Source of the DNA: Viscum album
Taxonomy: Eukaryota > Streptophyta > Magnoliopsida > Santalales > Viscaceae
Direction: 5' to 3'
NCBI GenBank assembly: GCA_963277665.1
Contig: OY728121.1
Location: 1,651,538,062-1,651,602,061 of the forward strand
Length of the DNA: 64,000 nucleotides
Of the stretch, positions 36,061 through 47,254 are shown piece by piece. The position numbers were made by a program, and so were the translations under genes. The notes beneath the pieces were generated by a model, which was not told the DNA's origin, ran no database searches, and saw only the letters and a program-made list of their open reading frames with translations. The first letter of the stretch is position 1. Every line of letters starts with the position of its first letter.

Positions 36061-39000
36061 GTGATCTTACCCATTCACTACCATCGTCAACCATCACCTA
36101 AAGACCTGTCCAACATATAACATCTCACATCATATCTCAAAATCCCCTATATAGGCTGTCATTTTGTTAAACATGAATACTCAAAAGTGATAGGTTACTA
36201 GTGGTCAAAAATATGGGTATTGTCAGTGAATATTTGAATGAATGTAGTTTTCTAGAAGGGGAATAAGGGGTACACAACATATATGGGCCCACACAGTGTG
36301 TTGTGCTACAATTTATCATAGTCATTTCATTTCTCTCATACTTATTTTTACTCATGTAGAATTATATAACATTAATTTAGACTACACATTGTGTCCATGG
36401 AACTCGTGATCGATTCATGTTCTCCTAGAGATGTCCCTTGGGAATTATTATTATAGCTTGGTCATGTGCATGTCCATGCCCATGAATGTGCACTCTCGTG
36501 TTGGGTTTCCTTCATTGTATAATATTGTGTGTGGGAATCCCATAAGGAAACTCCTACATAACTCATCCTGAAACCCTAGATACAATAGGCAGGGCCAAAC
36601 ATACCATGTGTTCTTTGGACTACATGGCGTGTATTTGAGATTATTCTAGAATGTTTGATATCTTCATAGATATCTTGATATGAGGATTTTTCATTATATA
36701 TTACCATTGAACCACCCAAAATCGAATGATCATGACTATTTTCATTGTTTCTGAAAATCTGGTCACTGGAAATTTATTTCCTTTTGGTTCATTGCTTCCA
36801 GCATAAACTGCACTAGAAACAATTGTCATGCCTTCCCAAATTTGGATTCCATTTCAATAAAACTATCACCCTTAACCCACATGGCCTATAAATTCATCCC
36901 TAATTAGAAGTTCTATTGTTTTAATGTGATTCCATTATAAATTCGGGGGTTTTATCAGGCCCAATCACACCTAAAAATAATGAATTGGGACCCCTTTTTC
37001 TAATGATCAGTAACATGAATAAAGAAAGATAAAATGGAATAATAATTTTTTTTAAACTATTGGAAAATATCTCATTTAAAATAGATAAAATTATGGTGAT
37101 ATAGTGTTAGAAATATTTGATTAATCAAATAAAATTTGACCATGGGAACACGAATACTATTTTAATTGATGGAGAACAAAGAAATAGAATAATCATGCTC
37201 AATAGTTTAATCAAATGACCTACCTATTTTTTTATCATTCGTCATCAAATAAAGTTCTCACCAATAACAAAGAGGAATATTTTTAGTCGTTTCATCTCAA
37301 TCTAACCTGATTGAGAGGTCATCATTTTTAAAATGTGTTTTGACAAATAGAGGTAAAAACCTATGCACAATTTTCCCAAGGTTTTGTCGCAAACTGTATA
37401 GATCCGGAATTAATTATATATTAAAAACATAAAAATTATGTAATATAATTATTTATATATATATAATTATTTAATTATTTAACTAAATGAATCCACTCAT
37501 GGCTGCACTTATTTGTACACCAAGAGCCAATATGTATTAGGTCACACCTAGAGTATACATCACATTCAAGACTTATACAGGGTCTTAAATTTATGATCTG
37601 TGATTCTATTTATGAGTTTTTACATTTTATTTAATAAATATGATAATCATGATTAAAATATATTTAATATTTTTGTAAAATTATTTTCAGGCACACCGTT
37701 TCTTCGAATCACACAGTGTACCAATGTCTATCTTAGAAAATATAAATTTTTATACATCAATGTATTAAAAGGAAAAAAGGTCTCTACATCATTCCAAACA
37801 TTAATATTTTCATCCGAAAAAATTAAAACTAAACATAAATCTCATGATATAGAGGCTTCATGTAACACCCCATGATTTTATAAGATATATATTCTTTTTA
37901 ATTTCATTAATCTCTTCTGTTGCACGCTACACAAAGAATATCTTGCGCTATACGCAACACCGTATTTTCTTGCTGTATACGCAACAGTATTCTTGGATCG
38001 TGTTACACACAATTTCAAGTTTGTTTTATTGTTGTTATTCTACGCAACATTGAGTGTATATATATATATATATATTCAATTTATAAATGAAATATGGTTT
38101 TATTTTGTTATACGGAACAACAAAGGAGTCTTTCACTACACGCAACCTTGACTTGGCTTGCATTACACGCAATTGCGACCTTCTTCGATAGCGTGTGTTG
38201 TACACAATACTGGGTTGCACTAAACGACGATATATTGATATAATATTATTATGAACTAGAAGTTATGAATATTAGTATCTAAATTTTAAATTTTATAACA
38301 TTATAATTCGTCTTTCAAAATTTATAGAACATGGTTTGTGAAAAAAATGAATTTTTTGGGTAAAATAAGTATTTTTCAAAAATAGCAGTTTTGCCGCCTT
38401 TTGATGGCGCACCCACATTAAATCTAGTTTTTGACATTATTATAAGTTCACTTTTACAAAATAAAATTATTCTTTTGAATCAGGATATAAAATTTTACCT
38501 TGGATAAATTTTTCATATTATTCCGATAACTTTCATATTTTAATGATTAGTAAAAACACGATATATTTTAATTTAAAACAAATTTTTTCATCGTAATAAA
38601 TATTGTGGTTAAATTATAATATTTAATGGTTTTAAATTATATATATAATATATTTTTATCATTTAATATAATTTCTATTATTAGTATAGATTTTACATTG
38701 AATTCGTAGGTTAAATCAATTCAATCTTTTGCAATGTTTTAAACAAAAACCCGTTTTCTTTCGACAATGGGATTAAATTAAATTTAATTTTTGCAAATTT
38801 TATGTATTGAATTTGGAAAAATGGATTCCATATTTGGAATCAGTGGTTCCAAATTAAATTAATAGACTACTTTATATTTTTGGGCATTATGAATAGTAAC
38901 TACGGTAAATTTAATTTACCATCAGTAAAGGTAAATCAGGTAAATAAGGGTAAATATAATATTATAAAATTACCCTAACACTTGTCTTAATACAATTGGA

Positions 39001-39840
39001 TTATTATATTTTGTCCTAATTCATATTTGGGTCGAAATGGAATCCATTAGAAACCACTTTGATGTGATTAGGACCTTTAGTTTATTTTATTTAAAGGAAA
39101 GTGAAATATATCTCACTCAAACTTTAATAATTAAAGTATTTTTAATATAAGGTTATACAGAATATAAATTATTTTATAAATACTAATTTGAAAGCTAAAA
39201 TTTTTTTCTTTATCATGGTAATTTATTTGTAATTTTTAATAGTTATTTAATTACCTTATTAGCTTATACATTAATGATGCAGAAATTATTTATTTAGAAA
39301 CAAAATCAGTAATATTATTTTTATAGAAATATTAATACATTTTAAATGGCTCCAAAACCAGATAAAAACTTATTTTTAATTTATATCTACACCATAATAA
39401 TCCAATTATAGAATATATGACCGTTTGGAGTCTTATAAAAGGGATTATGACACTTAAATTATTTTATTTTATATGATTTCAAAGTTGTCATCTTCATAAT
39501 TTAATAAATATAACATTTTAAAATTTGGGTGTTTTAGAAGATAAATCCGACTAAATGTTTTATTATGAAATAAATAAAAGTTATCTTCATCCTAGTATTT
39601 TATTTTTAATTTTTATGCAACAAATAATTTTAGTTAATAATTATACAAAAATGTTGTAGTAGTTATTTTATTAATAGAAATATCAAATAAATGGTTTTAC
39701 AAATAGTAAAATAAATATTATATGAACTATTTAATGTTCACCAATAATTTTATAGATTACTATGACATTTTAGGAACCTATTAAATATTTTATTTCGACT
39801 ATATCGTCTTTGTGGATTTTATTAAAATTCAAATAAATGA

Positions 39841-39882
39841 ATAGTGTCAAAATTGACACTATAGTTATTTTATAAAAATAAC
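39841..39882 (+). other. Two adjacent perfect inverted repeats in LTR U3
   Basis: ATAGTGTCAA and TTGACACTAT (39841-39862) have ten-base arms and a two-base spacer. One base later come GTTATTTT and AAAATAAC (39864-39882), with eight-base arms and a three-base spacer. The pair is conserved in the other LTR at 46841-46882, about 400 bp upstream of the TATA box. They could be protein-binding palindromes or hairpins. Confidence 0.7.
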
Positions 39883-40246
39883 ACATTATTAAATTGTTTA
39901 AAAATCACAAAAATATTTAGAAATTATAAATTTAAATTTACATAGTTTAAAATGTCATAAGTTATCTAATTATATATAATTCACAGCACATAAGTTATTA
40001 TGTATAAAAATTTAATATTTAGAATCTTATTACCACAAATAAAATTTAATAGATTAAATAAGGATAAATCAAGTTGATAATGTTTAAAATAAATACCCTA
40101 CCTTTATACAATTTATTTGTTGATGAAATTACAACCTTATATCCTATAATCATTTAATATAACTCATTTTTTGGGGTTTTTAAGTGGGTTTATATTTATT
40201 ATAAATTAACATTTTTACGATTTCCAAAGGTTCCCTTCTCCTCCCT

Positions 40247-40254
40247 TATAAAAA
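40247..40254 (+). promoter_or_regulatory. LTR TATA box, Element 2 5' LTR
   Basis: TATAAAAA follows the pyrimidine stretch TTCCCTTCTCCTCCC. The same arrangement occurs at 47247, 25316 and 19224. Transcription would start about 30 bp downstream, near the CCACTTCCCTTCACACCC stretch. Confidence 0.7.
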
Positions 40255-40420
40255 ATTAACCCCTTACCACTTCCCTTCACACCCTTTTGAGCCTTGAATA
40301 TTGGCCAACCCCAGAACTTTTCTCTTCTACACTTCCCTAGAAACATTATGTTGGTTCGGGTCTTCTCAAAAGACCAACTCTACTTCCTTAAGAGAAGGCT
40401 TAAAAGATGTGGGTCGAAGA

Positions 40421-40430
40421 AGAGGTAATC
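40421..40430 (+). other. Candidate leader splice donor, Element 2 5' LTR
   Basis: AGAG|GTAATC has its GT at 40425, exactly 178 bp after the TATA start, as at 47425. The surrounding GAAGAAGAGGTAATCTCTTC is also partly palindromic. The matching acceptor would be the AG at 42865-42866, removing about 2.44 kb. Confidence 0.5.
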
Positions 40431-40590
40431 TCTTCTTCCGATTCTCTCATGTTTCTTTCTTCTTCTACATCTTCTTCTTTATTTATATAATTATAAAGTA
40501 ATAAAATCAGTATTGATTATATACTTATATTTTATTATATATATGAAATAACACTATTTCACCTTCTATCCATCCTACGGAAAATGAAGT

Positions 40591-40635
40591 CACCGCGTGT
40601 GCATACGTACGGAATACCGTCTCCACGCCGTGGTG
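40591..40635 (+). other. LTR hairpin h1, Element 2 5' LTR
   Basis: CACC plus GCGTG (40591-40599) pairs with CACGC plus GGTG (40624-40635), with a three-base bulge. The loop holds GCATACGTACGGAATACCGT. The copy in the 3' LTR is at 47591-47635. Confidence 0.6.
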
Positions 40636-40775
40636 TAATCTGTTTTCAAACACCAAATTACTTGGATGGGTATAATGGTGTAAATAAATAACTATATATT
40701 ATTTTTTTAAAGTGATATTCATTCTGAAATGTTATAAATATGCTTCAATACAATTCCGTGATCATGGGAATGATA

Positions 40776-40822
40776 TCATCGCTCGTGCGTACGTACGGAC
40801 TACCGTATCCATGACGCGATGA
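40776..40822 (+). other. LTR hairpin h2, Element 2 5' LTR
   Basis: TCATCGC and TCGTG (40776-40787) pair with CATGA and GCGATGA (40810-40822), giving 12 pairs with one G-T wobble and one bulged base. The loop carries the ten-base palindrome CGTACGTACG and GGACTACCG. The copy in the 3' LTR is at 47776-47822; its inner stem is perfect and its outer stem is weaker. Confidence 0.65.
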
Positions 40823-40978
40823 GATTAATTCTCCAAGTTAACCATTCATAAATGATTACAAATTATATATAATGAATAATAATGAGATATATGACATAAT
40901 AATGATACTGGATTTATGTATGTATATATATATATCATCTAATTAATTCCATTCAATTCAATAAGAAACGAAAACAGT

Positions 40979-41014
40979 GTTCATGCGTACGTTCGGCCCA
41001 CCATCTCTATGAAC
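40979..41014 (+). other. LTR hairpin h3, Element 2 5' LTR
   Basis: GTTCATG (40979-40985) pairs with TATGAAC (41008-41014), seven pairs including one G-T. The loop contains CGTACG. The 3' LTR copy (47979-48016) has a perfect eight-pair stem and a full CGTACGTACG loop. Confidence 0.65.
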
Positions 41015-42630
41015 GGTGTATTTCATTCCATTTATAAATCTATCATATATATTTATATTCTGAATATTTATTATATATAAATCATGTTTTACATTCTGAA
41101 ATTATGGAAATAAGGATAAAAGTAATTATATCAAGAACAACAAGTCGAAACACGTACGATAAATGAAACGATTTTACCCAAAACGCCGCTTTAACATGGA
41201 TTTACAAAAGAAATGGTAATATAAAGTAATAAGTGAACCATATATGATATCATAACAATGAATATGATTCTATAATAAGTCAATGACATTATTTAAATCA
41301 TTATACAGGAGTTTTGGATACGTACAAAGCATATCGTACCTAAGGTAAGGGATAACTATTCCAATCTCGTTCTTATCTGATATTGTTATTCGTAAGTATT
41401 TACTGGGGTTATTATTATCATCAATGACCATGTTTTATAAAAATGTTTTCATGTATGTTTAATGTCCTTTTTATCCATTTTACTTTTACTACTTGGAATG
41501 TAAAGAATATTTTTTTTGTTTACCAAACGAGGTACTTTTTGACTTTTCCGACAAAAGTACGAGAAGAATTTTATTTTTATCTTATGTGGCGTGAACAGAT
41601 TTGTACTGTTTCATAACGCCTCATTTTCATGAAGCATACTCTACAATATTTTATGACTATTTTAAAAAAAATAATTTTCTTTTAAAATTTCATGGAATTT
41701 TGTGAAAATAAAATTATTTTGATGAAGAAATGATATTTTCCTCAAGAATTCATTTAAAGTGTTTTATCAAAACCATTTTCCATCTAAGATGACATTATTT
41801 CATATGTGTATGTTTCATGTATAATGTCTCTATGATTTACATGGTTTCACTTCTCTTATGATGAAGCATCCATTCGTTTTATATAGATTCTGTGATGATG
41901 GGATGATTTTTATGAAACCCATTTAATTCTTTGGGTTATGATGAATGTTTTAAGTATATTTTGTGGAACAAGTAATAATGATTTCATTACGAGATGGGTG
42001 GGATATATATCACCCTATAATGAATTGGGTAAATATTTATATCTCATGAGATATACATGGCTGGAATGGCAAGTTAAAACGGTTCAGTAATACAGGACTT
42101 GAACGAGGAGTGAACTCGATTCAGAAAGGGACTTTGTATACTAAGATTGTCTTGGCAGCAATGCCTTGGAAAATATGGAAATCATAACATGTGCTTAATG
42201 GATTCCATAATTTCATGTTTTATTCACAGGCTATTTTATCATGATTGTTGTTACATTATGATCTATGCCTTATGTACTTCCATGTTTTATGTCATTTCTC
42301 AATCTTTTGATGTTTAAACTTTTTGTTTATGTTTTTAAGTTCAAATGTATATGGTTTGTTTTATTCTCTCCATGTTTACCCTTACAGAGAATTTGATCTC
42401 ACCCTTTATATGTTTTCTTTTCCCCAGGATATAAAGAAAGGTTTTAGGTAAAAAAAGGAAGATATGTATGGGAGATGTTGAAGATCGTTCACCAATATTA
42501 GAAGATTTTATTCCATGTTTCCAAAGACAATAAACCATTACGGTCCTTTGATGTATGCTTTTGTTATGTATTAGATATTCCACAAAAGTAATGTAATGTA
42601 TATGTACGTCAAGATTTGGGTCTCTAATGT

Positions 42631-42642
42631 TGGTATTAGAGG
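42631..42642 (+). other. Primer binding site of Element 2
   Basis: TGGTATTAGAGG lies two bases after the LTR end and is identical to the primer site of Element 1. It differs from the usual initiator Met-tRNA site at two of twelve positions. Confidence 0.78.
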
Positions 42643-42852
42643 AATGGTTTAGTCATCCTTTGGAAACTAGGATGAAAAAAGTTTAGTGAAATACCTATAG
42701 ATATTTATAAGGTATGTCTAGGGATGTCTATAAGGTTAATTACTAGTATAGGTTATAGTCCTAGAATTCCGGTGACGATATTAGAATTAAACCTATGATG
42801 TTAGATATTGATGTTACTCCCCCTTGATTATGATTTTTTCCACTCACAATAT
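42643..42852 (+). other. Untranslated leader of Element 2
   Basis: No coding sequence is seen between primer site and gag. The stretch near 42695-42730 repeats TATAGATATTTATAAGGTATGTC-like phrases. Although the gag frame is open from 42808, the splice-acceptor-like site at 42866 suggests translation starts later. Confidence 0.5.
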
Positions 42853-42866
42853 TTTTTTGGGTCTAG
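42853..42866 (+). other. Candidate splice acceptor before Element 2 gag
   Basis: A T-rich tract followed by GGGTCTAG ends at 42866, four bases before the gag ATG at 42871. This mirrors the arrangement before Element 1 gag. Confidence 0.45.
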
Positions 42867-42870
42867 GAAA

Positions 42871-43440
42871 ATGGCTGGAAATAGGAAGATTCACGATAAT
42901 AGAGGATATGATAAAAAATGGAATGATATTATTCATGAGCAACTAAATGAAATTGTATCTGGAGGTCCACATATCGTTATTATTCCTAATCATAAATATC
43001 ATAATATGATCAATAATCTCAACTATGGTAAGTTTCCTGACTTAGCTAATAAGAGAAAGATGGAGTTTAATGATGATCATAGAGGAAAGAAAGTTCAGTT
43101 TCCTTCATGTAAATCATGTGGGAAGAGGCATCAGGGAGAATGTTTCAAAGGAACTGAAAGATGCTTTGGGTGAGGAATAGAAGGACACGAAGCCAATAAT
43201 TGCAAAGGAAAAGGTTCAGTTAACACAATGGTCAAGGATAATGGTATTTCTAAGACATCAACAATGGTTAAATGTTTTAAATGTGGAATGTTCGGGCATT
43301 GTGCAAACCAATGCTCTAAGGGAAAATTTTATGAAGAGAATCAGCATGGTCATATGGGTAGTATTTATGTTGATGATGATGAAGAGACTACAAATGATAT
43401 ATGAGATGAAATAAACGATGAAGCTGAGTCATTGGTTTAA
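42871..43440 (+). pseudogene. gag: Truncated Tekay/Del-type gag of Element 2
   Basis: The frame starts MAGNRKIHDNRGYD and lacks most of the capsid region. It ends in three Cys/His clusters: CKSCGKRHQGEC; a second whose second Cys codon is now TGA (43171), continuing GIEGHEANNC; and a perfect CCHC knuckle CFKCGMFGHCANQC near 43273. The first two in tandem, CGKRHxGEC then CFxCGxxGH, are characteristic of Tekay/Del gag. A second TGA lies at 43402 and the frame closes with TAA at 43438. The protein would have bound element RNA. As it stands it cannot make a normal particle. Confidence 0.82.
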
Positions 43441-44052
43441 GAAGGTAGAGGATTTATTTATGTTTATCAAGAGTTATGTGGTATAGGTAACGGTACTATG
43501 GAATAAAGACACATCTAAGGATCGTTACACCATTGTTTTCCTAAGTATTTGATAGTATAAGTTGAATGGTACCACTAACCATGAAAGGTTATTTGAATAT
43601 TTTTTGGAAAGTAGATGATATGCGCATAAATAAGGGATAAGGAGAAAATAATATGTATGATAGTATTCATGAGCTCATGACTGATATAAGGATAAAGTGA
43701 TATCATGGATTTAGTATATCGAAATTTTGGGATTTTGGTATGTGGAAAGAGTTAACTTTGGATAGAAATCTAGTTTTCACTAAGGTTCAACGGGTATTAA
43801 TTTTTCAATAGAATACATGATTAAGGTATTCACATGTTTGGAATGTGACCAAAAAGATATATCGTATGATATATGGCGGATAAATGATGGTATTCACATG
43901 TCCGGTAGAATGACATTTCTAGTAATTGTTTTCTTTATACTATGAGCTTGGACATAAGTATTTTGGATAATACTAATGATTGGAATGGACTATGTTGGAA
44001 ATAAATTAGTATTGTCTAAGGCTAGAACTTTTTTCAATATTAGTTATGGGAT
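43441..44052 (+). other. Non-coding interior of Element 2, left of the SINE
   Basis: No protease, RT or other domain can be read in any frame. The sequence is AT-rich and unlike the LTRs. It ends at the left target-site duplication of the SINE-like insertion. Confidence 0.5.
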
Positions 44053-44204
44053 GTTATAATAATGTAGTTTTTGAAAAGGACAACCTGCAGGATGGGAGAC
44101 AACCCATCGCGTCGGACAAGGAAGTGGGAATCGAACCCATAACTGAAGTGTGACAGGCCTTTATATCCTGACACTGGCCTACAGGAAGTCCCTGGTTATT
44201 ATAA
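44053..44204 (-). mobile_element. tRNA-derived SINE-like insertion
   Basis: A 132-bp GC-rich block (44063-44194) stands out from AT-rich surroundings. GTTATAATAA (44053-44062) and GTTATTATAA (44195-44204) flank it as a ten-base target-site duplication with one mismatch. On the minus strand it begins AGGGACTTCCTGTAGG, has a box-A-like TAGGCCAGTGTCAGG and a consensus RNA polymerase III box B GGTTCGATTCC (44127-44137), and ends in a short CAAAAAC tail. The head could fold like a tRNA D-arm and T-arm. The body has a perfect six-pair hairpin GATGGG/CCCATC at 44091-44108. It would need enzymes from a LINE. Only one copy is present here, so the family cannot be named. Confidence 0.65.
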
Positions 44205-44857
44205 ATTAGTTTTAATTTATTAAATGGTATGATATATGAAGTATAAGTCCATTTTAGGAACCATATCTGATTAATCTCACTATATATGGAATTATGTATA
44301 TTTGATAACTTTTTATAACCATTTGATTCAGATAGATGGAATGACCCATCATTCTATAACATGATCTTCTAACACCTCACGAATGCAAATTCATCTTCAT
44401 TTCTTTAGAAGATGAAGTGGAAATTGTCCACGGAACGACCAAGAGTGAGATTGTACCAAAATCATGTTAGTATTTCTTTTAATTAATAAACTTTAGTGAT
44501 ATGATCTTGGAAACCAAATTTTTTTTCCTAGTTCCCTCATATCTGATAATTCAGATGGTCCCTTAGATCATCTCAATTTTATGGCTTTGTGTCTATTGGC
44601 ATTATCATAGCCATGTCCTCTATAACTCTCCATCATAACTTGCTGGTTAGATTTCTCTTCCATATCTATATTTTCACCTATGTTATCCTATGTGGAAACC
44701 CAGTGATTAGTTAATTTGGGTTACTATTATGTTTCAGAAATTAGTTTTTAACGTTATGTTTTGGTATTCCTTGTTGCGATGTGGGTTTATATTAACGAAA
44801 CTTTCAAGTAGTAAACAATTTATAACCACGGCGAATTTCGAGGGTGAAATTCATTTT
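44205..44857 (+). other. Non-coding interior of Element 2, right of the SINE
   Basis: No gene is recognised. Near the right end is AATTTCGAGGGTGAAATTC, the worn form of the TTCGAGGACGAA phrase found before the 3' LTR in Tekay/Del elements. Confidence 0.55.
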
Positions 44858-44870
44858 AAGGGTGGTAAAA
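44858..44870 (+). other. Polypurine tract of Element 2
   Basis: AAGGGTGGTAAAA directly precedes the TGTAACATCC start of the 3' LTR and follows the Tekay/Del-like phrase at 44833. Confidence 0.75.
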
Positions 44871-47246
44871 TGTAACATCCTGAGAAATTATAAGATATAT
44901 ATTCTTTTTAATTTCATTCATATCTTCTGTTTTATTCGACACCAAGATTATCTTGCGCTATACGCAACACCGTATTTGCTTGTTGAATAGGCAACACTAT
45001 TCTTGGATCATGTTACACACAATTTCATGTTAGTTAGATAGTTGTTATTATACGCAACATTGATAGTATATATATATATATTCAATGTATAAATGAAATA
45101 TGGTTTTATTTTCTTATACACAACAACAAAGGATTCTTTCACTACACACAACCTTGACTTGGCATTCATTACACACAATCGTGACCTTCCTTGATAGCGT
45201 GTGTTGTATGCCATACCAGGTTTCACTAAATGATGATATACTGTTATAATATTATTATGAACTAGCAGTAATGAATAGTAGTATATACATTTGGAATTTC
45301 ATAACATTATAATTCATCTTACACAATTTATAGAACATGGTATGAGAATAAAATAAATTTTTCGGGTAAAATAAGTATTTTTAAAAAATTGCAGTTTTCC
45401 ACCTTTTGATGGAGAACTCACATTAAATATAGTTTTTGGAATGTTTATAAGTTCAATTTTACAAAATAAAATTATTCTTTGGAATAAGGATATAAAATTT
45501 TACCTTGGATAAATTTTTATTATTATTCTGATAACTCTCATATTTTAATGAATAGTAAAAACATGCTATATTTTAATTCAAAACTACTATTTTTCATCGT
45601 AATAATTTATGTGGTTAAATTATAATATTTAATGTTTTTAAAGAATAAATAGAATATATTTTTACCATTTAAAATAATTTATGTCATTAGAATTGATTTT
45701 ACATTGAATTCGTAGGATAAATCAATTCAATCTTTTGTACTGTTTTAAACAAAAACTCGTTTTCTTTCGACAACGGGATTAATATTAATTTATTTTTTGC
45801 AACATCTGTGTACTGAATTTGGAAAAATGGATTCCATATTTGGAATCAGTGTGTCCAAATTATATTAATAGACTACTTTTTATTTTTTGGGTATTATGAA
45901 TAATAACTATGGTAAATTTTATTTACCATCGTTAATGGTAAATCAAGTAACTAAGGGTAAATATAATATTCTAAAATTACCCTAACAGTTGTATTAATAC
46001 AATTGGATGATTATATTTCGTCCTAAGTCATATTTCGGTCGAAATGGAATCCATTAGAACCCACTTAAATATGATTAAGACCTTTAGTTTATTTTATTTA
46101 ATGGAAAGTGAAATATGTCTCACTCAATCTTTAATAATTAAATTATTTTTAACATAAGGTTTTACAGAATATAAATTCCGTTATAAAAACTCATTTGAAA
46201 GATAACATTTTTTTCTTTATCATGGTAATTTATTTGTAATTTTTAAGAGTTATTTAACTACCTTATTAGCTTATACATTAATGATGCAGAAATTATTGAT
46301 TTGGAAAAAAAATATTGTGTTTATTGAAATATTAATAAATATTAAAGGGTCCACAAACCTGATAAAAACTTATTGGTAATGTACATATACACCATAATCA
46401 TCCAATTACCGAATATATGACCGTTTTTAGTCTTATAAAAGTGACTACGACACATATATTATTTTATATTATATGATGTCAAAGTTGTCACCTTCAAAAT
46501 ATAATAAATATAACATTTTAAAATTTGGATATTTTAGATGATAAATCAGACTAAATGTATTATTATGAAAGATATAAAGTTTATCTTCATCCTAGTATTA
46601 TAGGTTTAATTTTTAGGCAACAAATAAGTATATTTAATAATTATACAAAAATGTTGTAGTAATTATTTTATTAAGAGAAATATCAAATAAATGGTTTTAC
46701 AAATAGTAAAATAAATATTATATGAACTATTTAATGAGATAAGCTAATTTTATACATAATTAGGACATTTTAGGAACCTATTAAATATTTTAGTTTGAAT
46801 ATATCGTCTGTGTGGATTTAATGTAAATTCAATTAAATGTATAGTGTCAAAATTGACACTATTGTTATTTTATAAAAATAACATATTATTAAATTGTTTA
46901 AAAATAACAAAAATATTTAAAAATTATAAATTGAACTTTATATAGTCTAAAATTTCATAAATTATCTAATTATGGATAATTCACAGAACATAAGTAATTA
47001 TTTATAACAATTTAATATTTAGAATCTTATTACCCCATATAAAGTTTAATAGATTAAATAAGGATAAATCAAGTTGATAATGTTTAAAATAAATTCCCTA
47101 CATGTCTAAATTTGATTAGTTGATGAGATTACAAACTCATCTAATATAATATTCTACTATGAGTCATTTTTGGAGGTCTTTAAGAGGGTTTAGATTTATT
47201 ATAAATTAATATTTTTAAGATTTCAAAAGATGCCCCTCTCCTCCCT

Positions 47247-47254
47247 TATAAAAA
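47247..47254 (+). promoter_or_regulatory. LTR TATA box, Element 2 3' LTR
   Basis: TATAAAAA sits in the same pyrimidine-rich setting as 40247. In this LTR it could drive transcription into the flanking DNA from 49631. Confidence 0.65.

Larger units (their letters stand above)
34637..37860 (-). repeat. Minus-strand LTR A (partial)
   Basis: The low-coordinate edge TGTCATGACTAGACCC is the reverse complement of an LTR end like GGTCATGACA of Element 1. It aligns with the LTR starting at 54487 through several landmarks: GGGTGAGTATATAC, a block of AGGGTTCCAC-type repeats and GGACTACATGGCGTGTA. The high-coordinate end has no LTR terminus because Element 2 begins at 37861, so this copy is interrupted or truncated there. 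Confidence 0.7.
37861..42628 (+). repeat. 5' LTR of Element 2
   Basis: It is collinear with 44871-49630. Contents in order: an AT-rich U3 with repeated TACGCAACA-type phrases near 37940-38060, a (TA)n run at about 38057, a pair of perfect inverted repeats at 39841-39882, a TATA box at 40247, a donor-like site at 40425 and three hairpins at 40591-41014. The end is set by the primer site at 42631 and by comparison with 49630. Confidence 0.87.

Noticed and set aside
40301..40501. 66-codon frame just after the LTR TATA box
   Set aside because: The frame crosses the candidate splice donor and is not maintained in the other LTRs; it is more likely leader sequence.
44118..44192. A functional tRNA gene on the minus strand
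   Set aside because: Box B and a possible D-arm are present, but I cannot draw a proper acceptor stem and anticodon arm, and a ten-base target-site duplication surrounds the larger block. A SINE explains it better.
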